A stretch of 64,000 bases of DNA from Persicaria tinctoria (taxonomy: Eukaryota > Streptophyta > Magnoliopsida > Caryophyllales > Polygonaceae): the NCBI GenBank assembly GCA_037127255.1, contig JBANSL010000018.1, forward strand, positions 12,125,175-12,189,174. Direction: 5' to 3'. This document shows, one piece after another, positions 25,529 to 35,224 of this stretch. The stretch's first letter is position 1; each line of letters starts with the position of its first letter. Below the pieces are notes generated by a model, which was not told where the DNA came from, did no database searches, and saw only the letters and a list, made by a program, of their open reading frames with translations. Both the position numbers and the translations under genes were made by a program.

Positions 25529-27106
25529 ATGAGGAGATTGTGCCCTAATTTCGACAACGAAGACGGCCTGGATACAGTGCTGGAGGTTCCGGTCCCCGAC
25601 GAGATGTTCGGCAGCATAGGCGGAGGAGGCGCCGCCCTGCGCTGGCAGAACATGCGGTCTTGGCTTAAATCGAGCCGGTTCGGGGACGAATCGGTCAACA
25701 ATTACGGGATATATAACGAGTTTATGTTGTTGCTGAAGCTTGTCGGATCATCTCTAATACCGTTTCCCGTTCATCTGGATGCAAATGGATCCTCCAACCC
25801 ACTCATAGGCAGCCCTTCAATGGTAAGCTCCTTATCCTTTTCATCTCATTGTTTCAGATTCAGCAAAATACAAAGAATGACAGATTGTATCTGTATCCAA
25901 AAGGAATGTTGTTTTAAAGCAAATTCCTGTTTTGGATTTCTTCTTAGAGGTGCTGATTTGATCAATTAATTGTAAGATTGCAATTCCCAGAAAAAGAAGC
26001 AACATAATTCATTGTAAGATTACCCAAAGGAGTTTGTAATCTCCGTTGAGAATACCCAATTATGTTTATAGGAACGTATAATAGCTAATGTAGTTAACAG
26101 GAAGCATCGATGGCCAAGTACATACTACATCAATACATAGCGGCAACAGGAGGGCTATTCGCGCTGAATTCAGTGAGCAGCATGTGTGCAGTGGGGCAGG
26201 TTGAGATCATCTCTTCGGACATCCACCAGAGCGGGGGGGAGGAGAGCACGAGTGGTCGGCAAAACTGTGATGTTGGAGGGTTTGTGCTGTGGCAGAAGAA
26301 CCCTGATCTCTTGTACTTAGAGCTCGTCGTCTCCGGTTGTAAGGTCAGTGCTGGCTGTGATGGCAATCTTGCTTGGAGCCAGGCTTCCTCCAACCTCTCC
26401 CTCACCTCCAGAAGCCCTCCTAGACCTCTCAGAAGATTCTTCCAGGTAATAGAACAAATTAAATGAATGAACAAGCCTTAGTATATAAGAGAGTGGGCTA
26501 CTCCTCCTAATGCCACCACTTGACTACTAGTCAGGAGTCCCAACGGACTTCAGTATTTAGTTTCCTAAGAAATTTCTCCAATTGAGCTAAAAAAGGTTGT
26601 TGTAGGGACTTGATCCGAGGGCCATAGCAAGCTTGTTCTCGGAGGCAGTACACACGGGGGACAAGACGATAAACGAAGAGGACTGCTTCATCCTCAAGAG
26701 AGAGACGAAGCCGGAGAATCTGAGGTCCCAAAGCACGCCCAACACGGAGCTGATGCACCACACGGTGTGGGGATACTTTAGCCAGAGGACAGGGTTGCTG
26801 GTGCAGTTTGAAGACAACAAGCTGATTAAGATGAAGGGGGCAGCAGCAGCAGCCGGGAAGCACAACTCCGACAAGAGCATATTCTGGGAGACCACTCTGG
26901 AGACCTCAATAGAGGACTACAGGTACGTGGACGGCATCAGGATTGCACACGGTGGGAGAACGAACGCCACACTTTATCGGTATGGAGGGCCGTATAACCA
27001 TAGAGGGAGGGTGGAGGAGACTTGGAGGATTGAAGAGGTGGATTTCAACATTTGGGGTTTGTCTGTGGAGAGTTTCTTGTCTCCTTCCGAGGTTCGGTTT
27101 AGTTAG
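25529..27106 (+). CDS. DUF620 family protein
   Basis: A plant-specific family of unknown biochemical function. Exons are 25529-25822, 26101-26445 and 26606-27106, all GT-AG and all in phase 0, giving 379 residues. The start MRRLCPNFDNEDGLDTVLEV is the family's usual N terminus, so the ATG at 25529 is chosen. Other conserved blocks are AKYILHQYIAATGG (about 105), GGFVLWQKNPDLLYLELVVSG (about 155), and GRTNATLYRYG with EETWRIEEVDFNIWGLS at the C terminus. No signal peptide or membrane segment is evident. It is slightly shorter than the Arabidopsis members I recall. A small alanine run (KGAAAAAGK) sits in exon 3. Confidence 0.93.
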
Positions 27107-27109
27107 GTT

Positions 27110-27890
27110 TGGTGTACAAAGAGGTCATAGATTCGTTCCCGTAAATTATGTGCATATTGTATGTAGGTGATCAATATCATGTCATTGACAAGAATCGAAC
27201 CCCGGACTTATGTAGATGCCGGAGGCCCGGAGTGAGTGACGACTGTGTTATAGGGTTATGTGCACGATAACAGAGTCTCCAAACACGAGTTTGGGGACTA
27301 TAGATCTGTGTTTCCCTCTTTGTACAAAGGAGATGGCCTTTGAAGGCCATCAGATGAATGCTATTGCGGGTTGCTGTAGAGTTATTAGTGACTCATAAAT
27401 TAAGAGCATATTTTTCTCTAGTTACTTGTTTGATCTATAAATTATTATGCGTATCTGAGTTTATTTTCTTACCTTCCTTATTAGTCTAATAGGGAACCTT
27501 CAAAACTTGTATGTTAACATTTGATCTCCATGATTGAGCTTGTACATACCTATGTACAAATTTCAGATTGAAATGTTAGTGGTCTAATGGGATTAGCTAC
27601 TGTTAATAAAGTGGTGCAAATATTAAGTCATTCGCCTTTAATTATATCAAATTTAAGGTCGTTTGGTATAATAACAAAAAGATTACTGAAATATATTGAG
27701 ATATATAGTTTAGATAGATAATTAAGAAACCATTTAAGATAAGAGCAATTTTCTTTTGTAAGTTTAGAGGAATTGGGGAATTTTATTACCTATGTTCAAG
27801 TTAGACATTGAACTGGTGCATCTTACTAGGTGGTTCTCGGTTGTAGTTCTACTTGGTCTTCACGATCATTCATCTTGAATCTTGATTGGG
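27110..27890. other. DUF620 3'UTR and intergenic DNA
   Basis: The 3'UTR probably covers the first few hundred bases. Around 27190 the minus strand carries GGGTTCGATTCTTG, a B-box-like motif as found in tRNA-derived SINEs, but no A box or tail was found. Confidence 0.45.
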
Positions 27891-28245
27891 GCTTTGACAT
27901 CTGGAGTCGGGCTTGGCTGGAGTTGAGGCAGTGTGTATCGAGACGACTCTTGATCCAGAATTTTCCTTAGAGGATCGTCTTCACTGCCAACAGAGACTCT
28001 TGATGTACCGTTGGCCAGCGGTGCCACTGCTTGGCGACGCTTGACTTTGATTCTTAGTCTATGTTGTCCCCAATGTGATAGGATTAGGTTCGCTTTTCCA
28101 ACTGGTATTATGAGCTTGCTATTGTCTGTATTGCACCTTTTTTACCTAGGTTGTTTTTTTGACAGTTCGCTGTCTGTCGATTTCATCGGCCTCTTAAAGT
28201 GTCAGATTTGTCAGTCCCTCTGGGAAAAAAATAAAATCATATGGG
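27890..28245 (+). mobile_element. LINE 3' end, same family as 18797-19649
   Basis: Shares GGCAGTGTGTATC, GGTTCGTCTTCACTGCC-like, CTCTTGATGTACCG, TTGGCCAGCGGTG and TCGGCCTCT blocks, in the same order, with the minus strand of the element at 18797-19649. It ends in a short A-rich tail at about 28231-28244. No target duplication was found. Confidence 0.8.
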
Positions 28246-28270
28246 CCGTCAAAATCATATGAAGTACTTA

Positions 28271-28421
28271 TATGGGCCGTCAAAATCACGGACTACCCAT
28301 TAAGCAAAATATAGGCCCGACCCGGCTTTCCCGGATAAAACACCTTCTTGTTTAGGAATTGGGACTGCGCCACTGCGGAGAGTAAAACCCTAATTCCTCC
28401 TCATGAAAAAACCCTATATAT
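28271..28421 (+). promoter_or_regulatory. Telo-box/site II promoter of the first snoRNA unit
   Basis: TGGGCC occurs at 28273-28278 and, inverted, GGCCC at about 28314. AAACCCTA (telo-box) is at 28385-28392 and a TATA box (TATATAT) at 28415-28421. Telo-box plus site II is the combination known from plant ribosomal-protein and snoRNA gene promoters. It points to the snoRNAs at 28781-29372, with transcription starting near 28450. Confidence 0.65.
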
Positions 28422-28780
28422 CTGCGCTTGGTGGCTGTATACCGATAATCAATTTCAACATAGGGTTTGCTCTTCTTCATTCGATTATCTTTCGCTGTTC
28501 TTCTTCACTCAATTGTCTGTTTGTTTTCCGTTCTACTGATTCCGATTTTCTGCAATATTCCATTTTGCAAATCCGTTCAATTTTATTGCATCTGTTTACC
28601 CACTTTTCATAGAATCCCTTGATGTGTGTGTATGAGGAGTTATAACGGGTGCAGAAAGAGAAATTGGTAGCTTACCAGCCCATTGTACGGTTGATTTCTT
28701 CAATTGAATTGCTTTGGTGTCAAATTCAACTCCCCACATTCCATATTCCTCTTTAAATTAATCCTATTTCATCCGTGGCT

Positions 28781-28864
28781 GTGGCATATGATGCAAACCT
28801 TTTTATTATGCTTAACACTGAATCCACTGTGTAGACATAAACTCCGCTTATTATCTGATGCCAC
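28781..28864 (+). ncRNA. C/D box snoRNA candidate, 25S Um48-type guide (copy 1)
   Basis: An 84-nt unit closed by the terminal stem GTGGCA (28781-28786) and TGCCAC (28859-28864). Box C is ATGATGC (28788-28794, last base off consensus), D' is CTGA at 28818-28821 and D is CTGA at 28855-28858. The 16 bases before box D are shared with the next snoRNA. They contain CTCCGCTTATT, complementary to AATAAGCGGAG near the 5' end of plant 25S rRNA. By the D+5 rule the target is the U in AAUAAG. The D' guide of copy 2 is not conserved here. It is an inferred paralog with one working guide. Confidence 0.72.
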
Positions 28865-28957
28865 TGTCTTGGAATTTCTCCGGGTTTGAATTCTGATTGA
28901 ATCTTGCCTTATAAATTGTATCTTTTTTCCTGGTGCTTTAAATTTGTGGATCCAAAT

Positions 28958-29050
28958 GGATTTGGTAAATGATGAGAAACTGAATCTTATCCTACACTCT
29001 GAATTCAAAAGTGTTGAATACAAACTCCGCTTATTATCTGATACCAATCC
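28958..29050 (+). ncRNA. C/D box snoRNA candidate with two 25S rRNA guides (copy 2)
   Basis: A 93-nt unit with terminal stem GGATTTGGTA/TACCAATCC (one bulge), perfect box C ATGATGA (28969-28975), D' CTGA (28999-29002) and D CTGA (29038-29041). Upstream of D, CTCCGCTTATT (29025-29035) is complementary to AATAAGCGGAG at the 5' end of 25S rRNA. Upstream of D', CTTATCCTACAC (28986-28997) is complementary to GTGTAGGATAAG in domain V of 25S. Both duplexes place a uridine opposite the fifth base before the box, so it should guide two 2'-O-methyluridines. The rRNA sequences were recalled, not searched. Confidence 0.87.
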
Positions 29051-29278
29051 AGTTCTTTTAGCTCAATTTCTATTGATATCTCTAAAATTTCATCCTTTTT
29101 AGTATGTTTGATCGGGAATCGATGATGAGAAATTTGCGGACGGGCGGTCAGAATTGATGCCATGTTGAATGTCTGTCATTTATCCACTTGAATGTGGAAT
29201 TTCTCTGAGCTATAAATCATCGTCTGTTTCAATTGTCACCTTTGTGGGCAACGGGGAAAGTGTTATCTGCAAGCTTTG

Positions 29279-29372
29279 AATCCTGTGATGATGATTGGCA
29301 AAATTATGTCTGGACTTATGAACACCATGTGTCCGTGATTACCGATTATGTATGCTCTATCTGATCAGGATT
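29279..29372 (+). ncRNA. C/D box snoRNA candidate, target unassigned
   Basis: A 94-nt unit with a perfect 7-bp terminal stem AATCCTG (29279-29285)/CAGGATT (29366-29372), box C ATGATGA (29288-29294) and box D CTGA (29361-29364). A D'-like CTGG is at 29310-29313. I could not place either guide on rRNA or snRNA from memory. It lies 229 bases downstream of the previous snoRNA in the same orientation, consistent with one polycistronic precursor. Confidence 0.62.
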
Positions 29373-29600
29373 TTCCTTTGCAATTTTCTGAACTTGACAA
29401 CTTGAGCTCGTTTAGCTCATTTGTTTTCAAGCCAAGCTCGAGTTTGGGCTCGTTTGCTCATTTGATTTAGTGTTTTTTTTAGCTTTTGAATGCTTATTCA
29501 TATTTTTGACCATGTTTTGATCGTTTTGAGCTTGTTTTTAGTTTTAACCATGTTTTAGAATTGCTTGTATTTCCTAATTGGCCGATTATGTAATTGTTTA

Positions 29601-29776
29601 AGGGGCTGGGCCCTTTTTATGCGTAAGCAAAAAAAACTCTGAGAACACCTCCCCAAAGCCGAAACCCTAGTTCTTTAAAATCAGGCAGGAGCCGTTCTTA
29701 TAGCCCTAGCGTCGAAGCACCGAGGAGCTTTCAACTCAAGCTGTCCTTTAATGACCTCGAGAGATCTTCAGCCATG
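29601..29776 (+). promoter_or_regulatory. Ribosomal-protein-type promoter, leader and ATG-only first exon
   Basis: Site II TGGGCCC (29607-29613) and telo-box AAACCCTAG (29662-29670) are followed by a pyrimidine-containing leader. An ATG at 29774-29776 is immediately followed by a consensus donor GTGAGC. First exons ending right at the ATG are frequent in plant ribosomal protein genes. The downstream eL42 exon remnant suggests this was the eL42 promoter. Confidence 0.6.
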
Positions 29777-29923
29777 GTGAGCTTCTTCTATATCTCTCTC
29801 ACTCTCTTATTATGTTAATCGTGGACGAGTTTTATATTAACGTTTTGAGGTTTCTGATTGAGGTTTTCTAATTTTGTTGCGAACTCAATTTCGTTGTGTT
29901 TTCTTGATTTTGAATTTCGGGTC

Positions 29924-29990
29924 GCGCAGCCCTTAAGATCGCCTTCCACAAATTGAAAATGGAAGCGTTTTGAGTCATAGCTGCGCTACA
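29924..29990 (+). ncRNA. H/ACA-like hairpin, tentative
   Basis: A hairpin with lower stem GCGCAG/CTGCGC and upper stem CGCCTTCCA/TGGAAGCG (one bulge) encloses an unpaired pocket. ACA follows one base after the stem (29988-29990). That is the layout of the 3' half of an H/ACA snoRNA, but I could not identify a 5' hairpin and H box. Confidence 0.25.
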
Positions 29991-30395
29991 TTAAGTTAAT
30001 CTTCTCTCTAGGGTTTTCCTTTTGTGAGGATCCATTTCCCAACTCAGCCGATATGCGATCCATATTTTCTCGTCAATTACTTGTTTTCTCAGCTCTGCTT
30101 TTAGTTGGCGTCCCAGCAGCATCACAGATTGTGTTGTCTCTGGATTCGCTTTATTTGACGCATTTGCTTTGAATCCTATAAGAGTATTTTGTGAATGGAT
30201 TGGAATGAGTTGGGAGGACACTGAATTTAAACTTGATTCGGTTTTGGTTCTGTGTAGATGTGGTTTATCATTGTATTTATAAGTTTGCATCCATTTAAGA
30301 TCTTTGTGTTTAAAGACTTTAGTAACATATTTAACAAAAGGTTGTGCTAATGAATGTTGAAGCAATGTGTGTGTGTTTGAACATGGGTAATCTTG

Positions 30396-30487
30396 TTGGT
30401 AAGAATGATGAAACAATTAAATGTGGCAAGGGTCTTTTCCCTAATGAGCTCAAACCACAACGCTTATTGATATTCTGACTTTGCTAA
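30396..30487 (+). ncRNA. C/D box snoRNA candidate, triplet copy A
   Basis: Terminal stem TTGGTAAG/CTTTGCTAA (imperfect), box C ATGATGA (30405-30411) and box D CTGA (30475-30478). It shares GATGAAACAATTA, CCTAATGAGCT and TATTCTGACTTTGCTAA with copies B and C. The D' position reads CTCA instead of CTGA and the D guide differs, so this is the most diverged copy. Confidence 0.62.
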
Positions 30488-30569
30488 TCTATTACCCAAT
30501 GTTGGAAACATATCTTCTTATTTATGATGAAAAACCTGTCATGTTTTCTTTATCAATACGTTTGTGAGG

Positions 30570-30661
30570 TTAGCAAGAGTGATGAAACAATTAGATGTGC
30601 TAAGGTTTCTTCTCTTATGAGCTGAATCTACACGAGGCATTGTGATTGTCTGACTTGCTAA
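30570..30661 (+). ncRNA. C/D box snoRNA candidate, triplet copy B
   Basis: A perfect 8-bp terminal stem TTAGCAAG/CTTGCTAA, box C GTGATGA (30579-30585), D' CTGA in GAGCTGAATC and box D CTGA (30650-30653). It is nearly identical to copy C. ACGAGGCATT between D' and D is complementary to AATGCCTCGT in 25S rRNA, but it ends eight bases before box D, so the usual D+5 rule is not met and the target stays open. Confidence 0.76.
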
Positions 30662-30758
30662 TGTATCATGTCTTCTGATTTATGAGGTGCAGTCCATATC
30701 GAACCTCAATCTATGATCGGAATTTCTCTTTGTTTTCTTGAGTGAACTCTCGTTATGA

Positions 30759-30852
30759 TTAGCAAGCATGATGAAACAATTAGATGTGCTAAGGGCTTCT
30801 TCCCTTATGAGCTGAATCTACACGAGGCATTGTGATATTCTGACTTTGCTAA
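30759..30852 (+). ncRNA. C/D box snoRNA candidate, triplet copy C
   Basis: Terminal stem TTAGCAAG/CTTTGCTAA (one bulge), box C ATGATGA (30768-30774), D' CTGA and box D CTGA (30840-30843). It shares the whole body with copy B. It lies about 140 bases upstream of the eL42 exon remnant, so it would sit in an intron of that gene if the locus is transcribed from 29.6 kb. Confidence 0.76.
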
Positions 30853-30990
30853 TCTTAACATGTCTTCTGATTTTCGATTGGCACACCAACAGCTCTAATT
30901 TCAATATCTAAACCTACCTCAAGGGCATATTTTATGTTCCAAGTTCTTTTTGGTTTGCTTTTTAAGCATTGCTTTGCTCTCTCTAACATG

Positions 30991-31082
30991 CTAAGACCAC
31001 CAAGAAGATTAAGACCACCAAGAAGATTGTGCTGAGGCTTCAGTGCTAGTCCTGCAAGCACATGTCTCAACACTCTATCAAG
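30991..31082 (+). pseudogene. Ribosomal protein eL42 (L44/L36a) exon remnant
   Basis: Codons give KTTKKI twice and then VLRLQC, a TAG stop (31047-31049), and SCKHMSQHSIK followed by an intact donor GTTAGG. This is the C-terminal third of 60S subunit protein eL42, where a glutamine is normal at the stop. The AAGACCACCAAGAAGATT block is duplicated perfectly (30993-31010 and 31011-31028). The polypyrimidine tract before it ends AACATG where an AG acceptor is expected. Introns are retained, so this is a decayed gene copy, not a processed pseudogene. The last exon is at 35225. Confidence 0.85.
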
Positions 31083-31287
31083 GTTAGGGTTCACATTCAA
31101 GTTCCTCTTATACTTGCTCATATTTAACAGAGAGAAAGAGAGGGAATTAGTGTGTTGAATGAATTGATTGATTTCCAGAACATCGGTTCTGTAGCTTTAT
31201 ACAATGAAGAGGAAGAGTTGGGCCTAATGTATAAAACCGAGCTTGCTAAGCCCAATGCAGAAATAGGCCCAATCCTAATACCCTCCC

Positions 31288-32621
31288 TCAAGATCTAGCC
31301 GGCTTGTCAACAAGGCCGATCTTGCGAAGGAGCGGAAGTAGGCGAATTCCGGTGACATTTTTGGTTAGAAAATCAGCAAGCTGTTCCTGAGTTGAAATGT
31401 GAGACAGAGTAATCAACCCTTCAAGAAATTTTTCTCTGGCAAAGTGACAATCGAGGGCGGTGTGTTTGGTGCGCTTGTGAAAAACAGGATTTCTGGTGAT
31501 GTAGATGACGGCCTGATTGTCGCATCGTATCGGAATCGGAGCGATGTGAGGGACGCCAAGCTCTGTGAAAAGACGAGACAACCAAGCAATCTCCATACAA
31601 ACTCTCCCGATGGATCGATATTCAGCTTCAGCTGAACTAACAGACACTTACTTTTTCGATTTCCAGGAAATCTAATTGGTACCTAGAAAAACCAAATATC
31701 CACTAATGGATCGTCTCGAAAATGGGCAACTTGTCCAATCTGTGTCGCAAAAGGCTTGAAGCTTGAAGTCTGGAGAACCAGTGAACAACAAGCCCTTTAA
31801 AATTGAATGGAAAAAGCCAGATCGGGACGGGTATGAACCAAAAAATTCAGTTTACCAACTAACTTTCAATAAAAAGTGGGATCCTCTAATGACTTTCCAT
31901 CTGTTGGAGAAAGGCGGAGCTGAGATCAAGCGGACTCACCACCTTAGGACCATTGCAGGGAAAATCATGAAGCAATTCAGTGATGAACCGACGCTGCGTG
32001 AGGACAATCTCCTCTTTGGAACGGACAAATTCGATGCCAAGGAAGAAATGTAGTTCTCCCAGATCTTTTGTTCTGAATTCGGTGTGGAGAAAGGTTTTGA
32101 TGGCCAACAATTCAGCTGCATCACTCATCACTGCCTGTGAGCAAAAAGTCGTCGACATAAACTCCAACAAACACAATCCCGGATGCTTGCTGTCTGTAGA
32201 ACAATGAGTAATCATTCTTCGATTGAGTGTAACCTCTGGCCTTTAGAGCAACCGACAACCTGGCATGCCATTGTCTTGAAGCTTGTTTAAGGCCGTAGAG
32301 AGATCTTTGCAATCGACACACCATATGGGAACCTTCCACTGTCAATCCTGGAGGAACCTTCATATAAACCTCCTCATCCAAGCGCCCATGGAGGAAAGCG
32401 TTATTTACGTCTAGTTGAAGAATTTTCCAATCCTTCTTGAGAGCTACAGAGATTAAGGCACGAACATTGGTCATTTTGACTACAGGAGAGAAGGTTTCTG
32501 TATAATCGACACCTTCTTTTTGAGTATAGCCGTTCACCACCAAAAAGAAGGTGTCGATTCTTTCCTGGAAAACCCAACAACACACATGGAATGGCACGGG
32601 GTGCAAACTTATCTCTTCCAT
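31288..32621 (-). pseudogene. Copia reverse transcriptase/RNase H remnant
   Basis: Segments in different frames give [32 protein letters not shown] and [13 protein letters not shown] (the YVDD active site), then, after a deletion, SSAEAEYRS and CDNQAVIYI of RNase H. Frameshifts near 32120-32215 and missing sequence at about 31650-31890 leave no intact enzyme. Confidence 0.88.
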
Positions 32622-33734
32622 GACTTAGAGTGGATACAAAGCATAGACTCCCAAAGCATCTCAAATCAGTATAATTTGGTTGCTTAGAAAACAAAATCTC
32701 AAAAGGAGTTTTGTTGTGAATGACCTTACTTGGCAATCTGTTGATCAAGTGTGCTGCCATAAGCACACTATCTCCCCAGTACCTCTTAGGCAAATTAAAC
32801 TCAAACATCAGTCCCCTAGCCACCTCTAGGAGATGCCTGTGTTTCCTTTCTACAACCCCATTCAGCTGGGGTGTGGCCACACAAGAGGTTTGGTGAATCA
32901 CTCCCTTGTCTAGCAACCACTTAGAGTACTCAGGAGTGTACCCTAACTCATAGGCAATATCAGTCCTAAGAATTTTAACATGCCTACCAAATTGTCTTTC
33001 AACAAAAGCCATGAACTATTGGATGACAGTGAAGGCAAATCCCTTCTTGGGCAATAGCTAACCCATGTAAATCTGCTAAAGTCATCCACCAAAGTGATGA
33101 AGAACCTGTTTGCATCACGAGTTGGAGTGTTGTATGGACCCCATACATCACAATGAACCAAATCAAAGCAATTCATAGTAGAGATACTACTCTCTGGGAA
33201 TGGGAGTCTAGTTTGCCGAGCCTTAGCACACACATCACATGCTTGAATGCTCTTATTACAATTAAAATCCATGGAAATGAAAGGAAATTGTTGAAGTTTA
33301 TAAGTTGGCAAGTGACCCAACCTTTTGTGCCATACTTCAGCATCCACTGCAGCTGCACACTTATGCCTAACAGAACTGAAATCTGATGATTGACTGTTGG
33401 ATGATTGCAAAAGAAACAGATCTCTAATGCATTCTCCAATCTTCAAAGTACCCTTCATCAAAGGACCCTGCACAAAACACCCCTTTGGAGTGAACAAAAC
33501 AAAGCACTGCAACTCTTTAATCAATTTGCCCACTGAGATCAGGTTACATTTGAAACTGGGAATAAGCAAAACATTGTCCAGTTTCAAGCCCTTCATAACC
33601 TCAACTGTCCCAGCCTCGGTAACAGTTGTAGTTTGAGCAGTGGATAATGTGACCACAAAAGGATGGGATAGGGAGTACAAGGATGTGAACATGGAAGCAT
33701 CTCCACACATGTGGCCACTTGCCCCACTATCCAC
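32401..33734 (-). pseudogene. Copia protease/integrase remnant
   Basis: Shows the protease motif IVDSGASGHMC, the HxxxC zinc-binding region (HKRLGHLPTYK, CDVCAKARQ), HCDVWGPYNTP and DDFSRFTW of the integrase core, then in another frame the continuation (CVATPQLNGVVERKHRHL). The frame changes near 33010. Confidence 0.87.
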
Positions 33735-33758
33735 AATCCAGGTGACTCCATTGAGTAT

Positions 33759-34976
33759 TTAAGATGACAAAGAGCTACCTGAAAAGCCAGCAAAGTCGTC
33801 TGCAGATGGTTGCTTGCTTTGTGAACCAACTCCAGCGCTTTGAAGCAAACTCATAATCTGAGCTAGCTGAGATGGAGAGAAGTCTGAAGGTGAGGTTTGA
33901 GAGACCTGCCCTGCAAACTTGCCATCACCAGCCGGTTTCTTGTCTTTATCTTTGCCATAGCCTGCAGGGAAACCAATCAAGAAGAAGCATCTGTCAACTG
34001 TGTGATTGGTTTTCCTGCAATTTGTGTAGAACAAGGGCTTCCTCTCTGAAGAAGAAGATCCTTTCTGTGTGTTGCCCTGCGAGCTGCCAGAAGACTGAAC
34101 ACCATTGTTCTTTGTAGATCCTTGTGACTTGACATATATGGGCACTCCATCTCCTGCATTCGATCCTGCCTTGGGAGAGGACTGAGCACTAACATGAGAC
34201 GACAATCCATCAACAGAGCTAATATTGTGCTTAGTCTCCCTTTGATTCTCCTCTTCAGTCATGAGGGAATACACACGATCTATGCTAGGCAAGGGATCCA
34301 TCATAAGAACTGAACCTCTAGCATTCAGAAACGAATCCTTCAAGCCCATAAGTAGCTCAATTAGTCTCTCAGTTTCAGCAAACTTAACCATTTCACTAGC
34401 AGCACCACATGTGCACACAGGTAGCTTGCGAGCACTATCTAATTCATCCCATAGCCCCTTGATTTTAGTGAAATAGGTGGAAAAAGGAGTGGTACCTTGC
34501 TCTGCTCGACTAATCTCTCGCTTAATCGAGAACAGCTGCGTACCTCCAAGCTTTCCGAACCTTGATTCCAAAGCGCGCCAGATCGCTTGAGCAGATTCGT
34601 TATAGATCACGCTTCGTATGATCTCGGGGCTTACGCTGTTCAAAATCCAGGCAATGACCATGTCATTGCACCTCTTCCATATCTGAAATCTCGCCGTCCC
34701 CGGATCTTGTCATGCTGCATCTCCATTCAAGAACCCGAGCTTGTTCTTTGCCGACAAGGCAATCAAAATCGAACACCTCCACTCGCCAAAGTTCCGGCCA
34801 TCAAACGCCGGCGTGACAAGCATCAATCCCGGATTATCACTTGGATGGAGAAAAAGCGGATCGTTGTGATCGATGATCGATGCAGTTGCAGGAACAATTG
34901 GAACTTCATTGTCTGCCATTGTTACAGCTGGGAAGCAACATATCCGAGTGAATTGAAGCAATCTGTTCTTCCGCAA
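33759..34976 (-). pseudogene. Copia gag remnant
   Basis: Starts [13 protein letters not shown] and continues through the gag core ([13 protein letters not shown], then IWRALESRFGKLGGTQLFSI). A TGA at 34710-34712 interrupts the frame, which resumes in phase. The zinc knuckle has lost its first cysteine (FYTNCRKTNHTVDRC). A TAA at 33759-33761 ends it eight codons before the protease region, again in phase. Confidence 0.87.
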
Positions 34977-35224
34977 TCTCCGATGGATGCTTCAAGAATC
35001 AGAGATCTTGCTCTGATACCTTGAAGGATTTTCAGTTGTAACAACTTTGTGCTTCTTGAACAAACAGAAATGAGAGAGAAAGAGAGAGAATGAGTGTGTT
35101 GAATGAATTGATTGATTTCCAGAACATCGGTTCTGTAACTTTATACAATGAAGAGGAAGAGTTGGGCCTAATGTATAAAACCGAGCTTGCTAAGCCCAAT
35201 ACAGAAATAGGCCCAATCCTAATA

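Larger units (their letters stand above)
31126..35224 (-). mobile_element. Degenerate Copia element inserted in the eL42 locus
   Basis: Reads on the minus strand. The 5' LTR is at 35022-35224 with primer-binding site GGTATCAGAGC at about 35010-35020. The 3' LTR (about 31126-31280) is preceded by a purine tract (GAGGGAGGG) and lacks its outer ~60 bases. Between them lie gag, protease, integrase, reverse transcriptase and RNase H segments in Copia order, broken by stops, frameshifts and a deletion. It separates two parts of one eL42 copy. Confidence 0.88.

Noticed and set aside
27115..27240. SINE-like B box on the minus strand
   Set aside because: A single degenerate B-box motif without A box, tail or target duplication.
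29090..29210. Further C/D snoRNA around ATGATGA at 29122
   Set aside because: No box D at a suitable distance with a closing stem.
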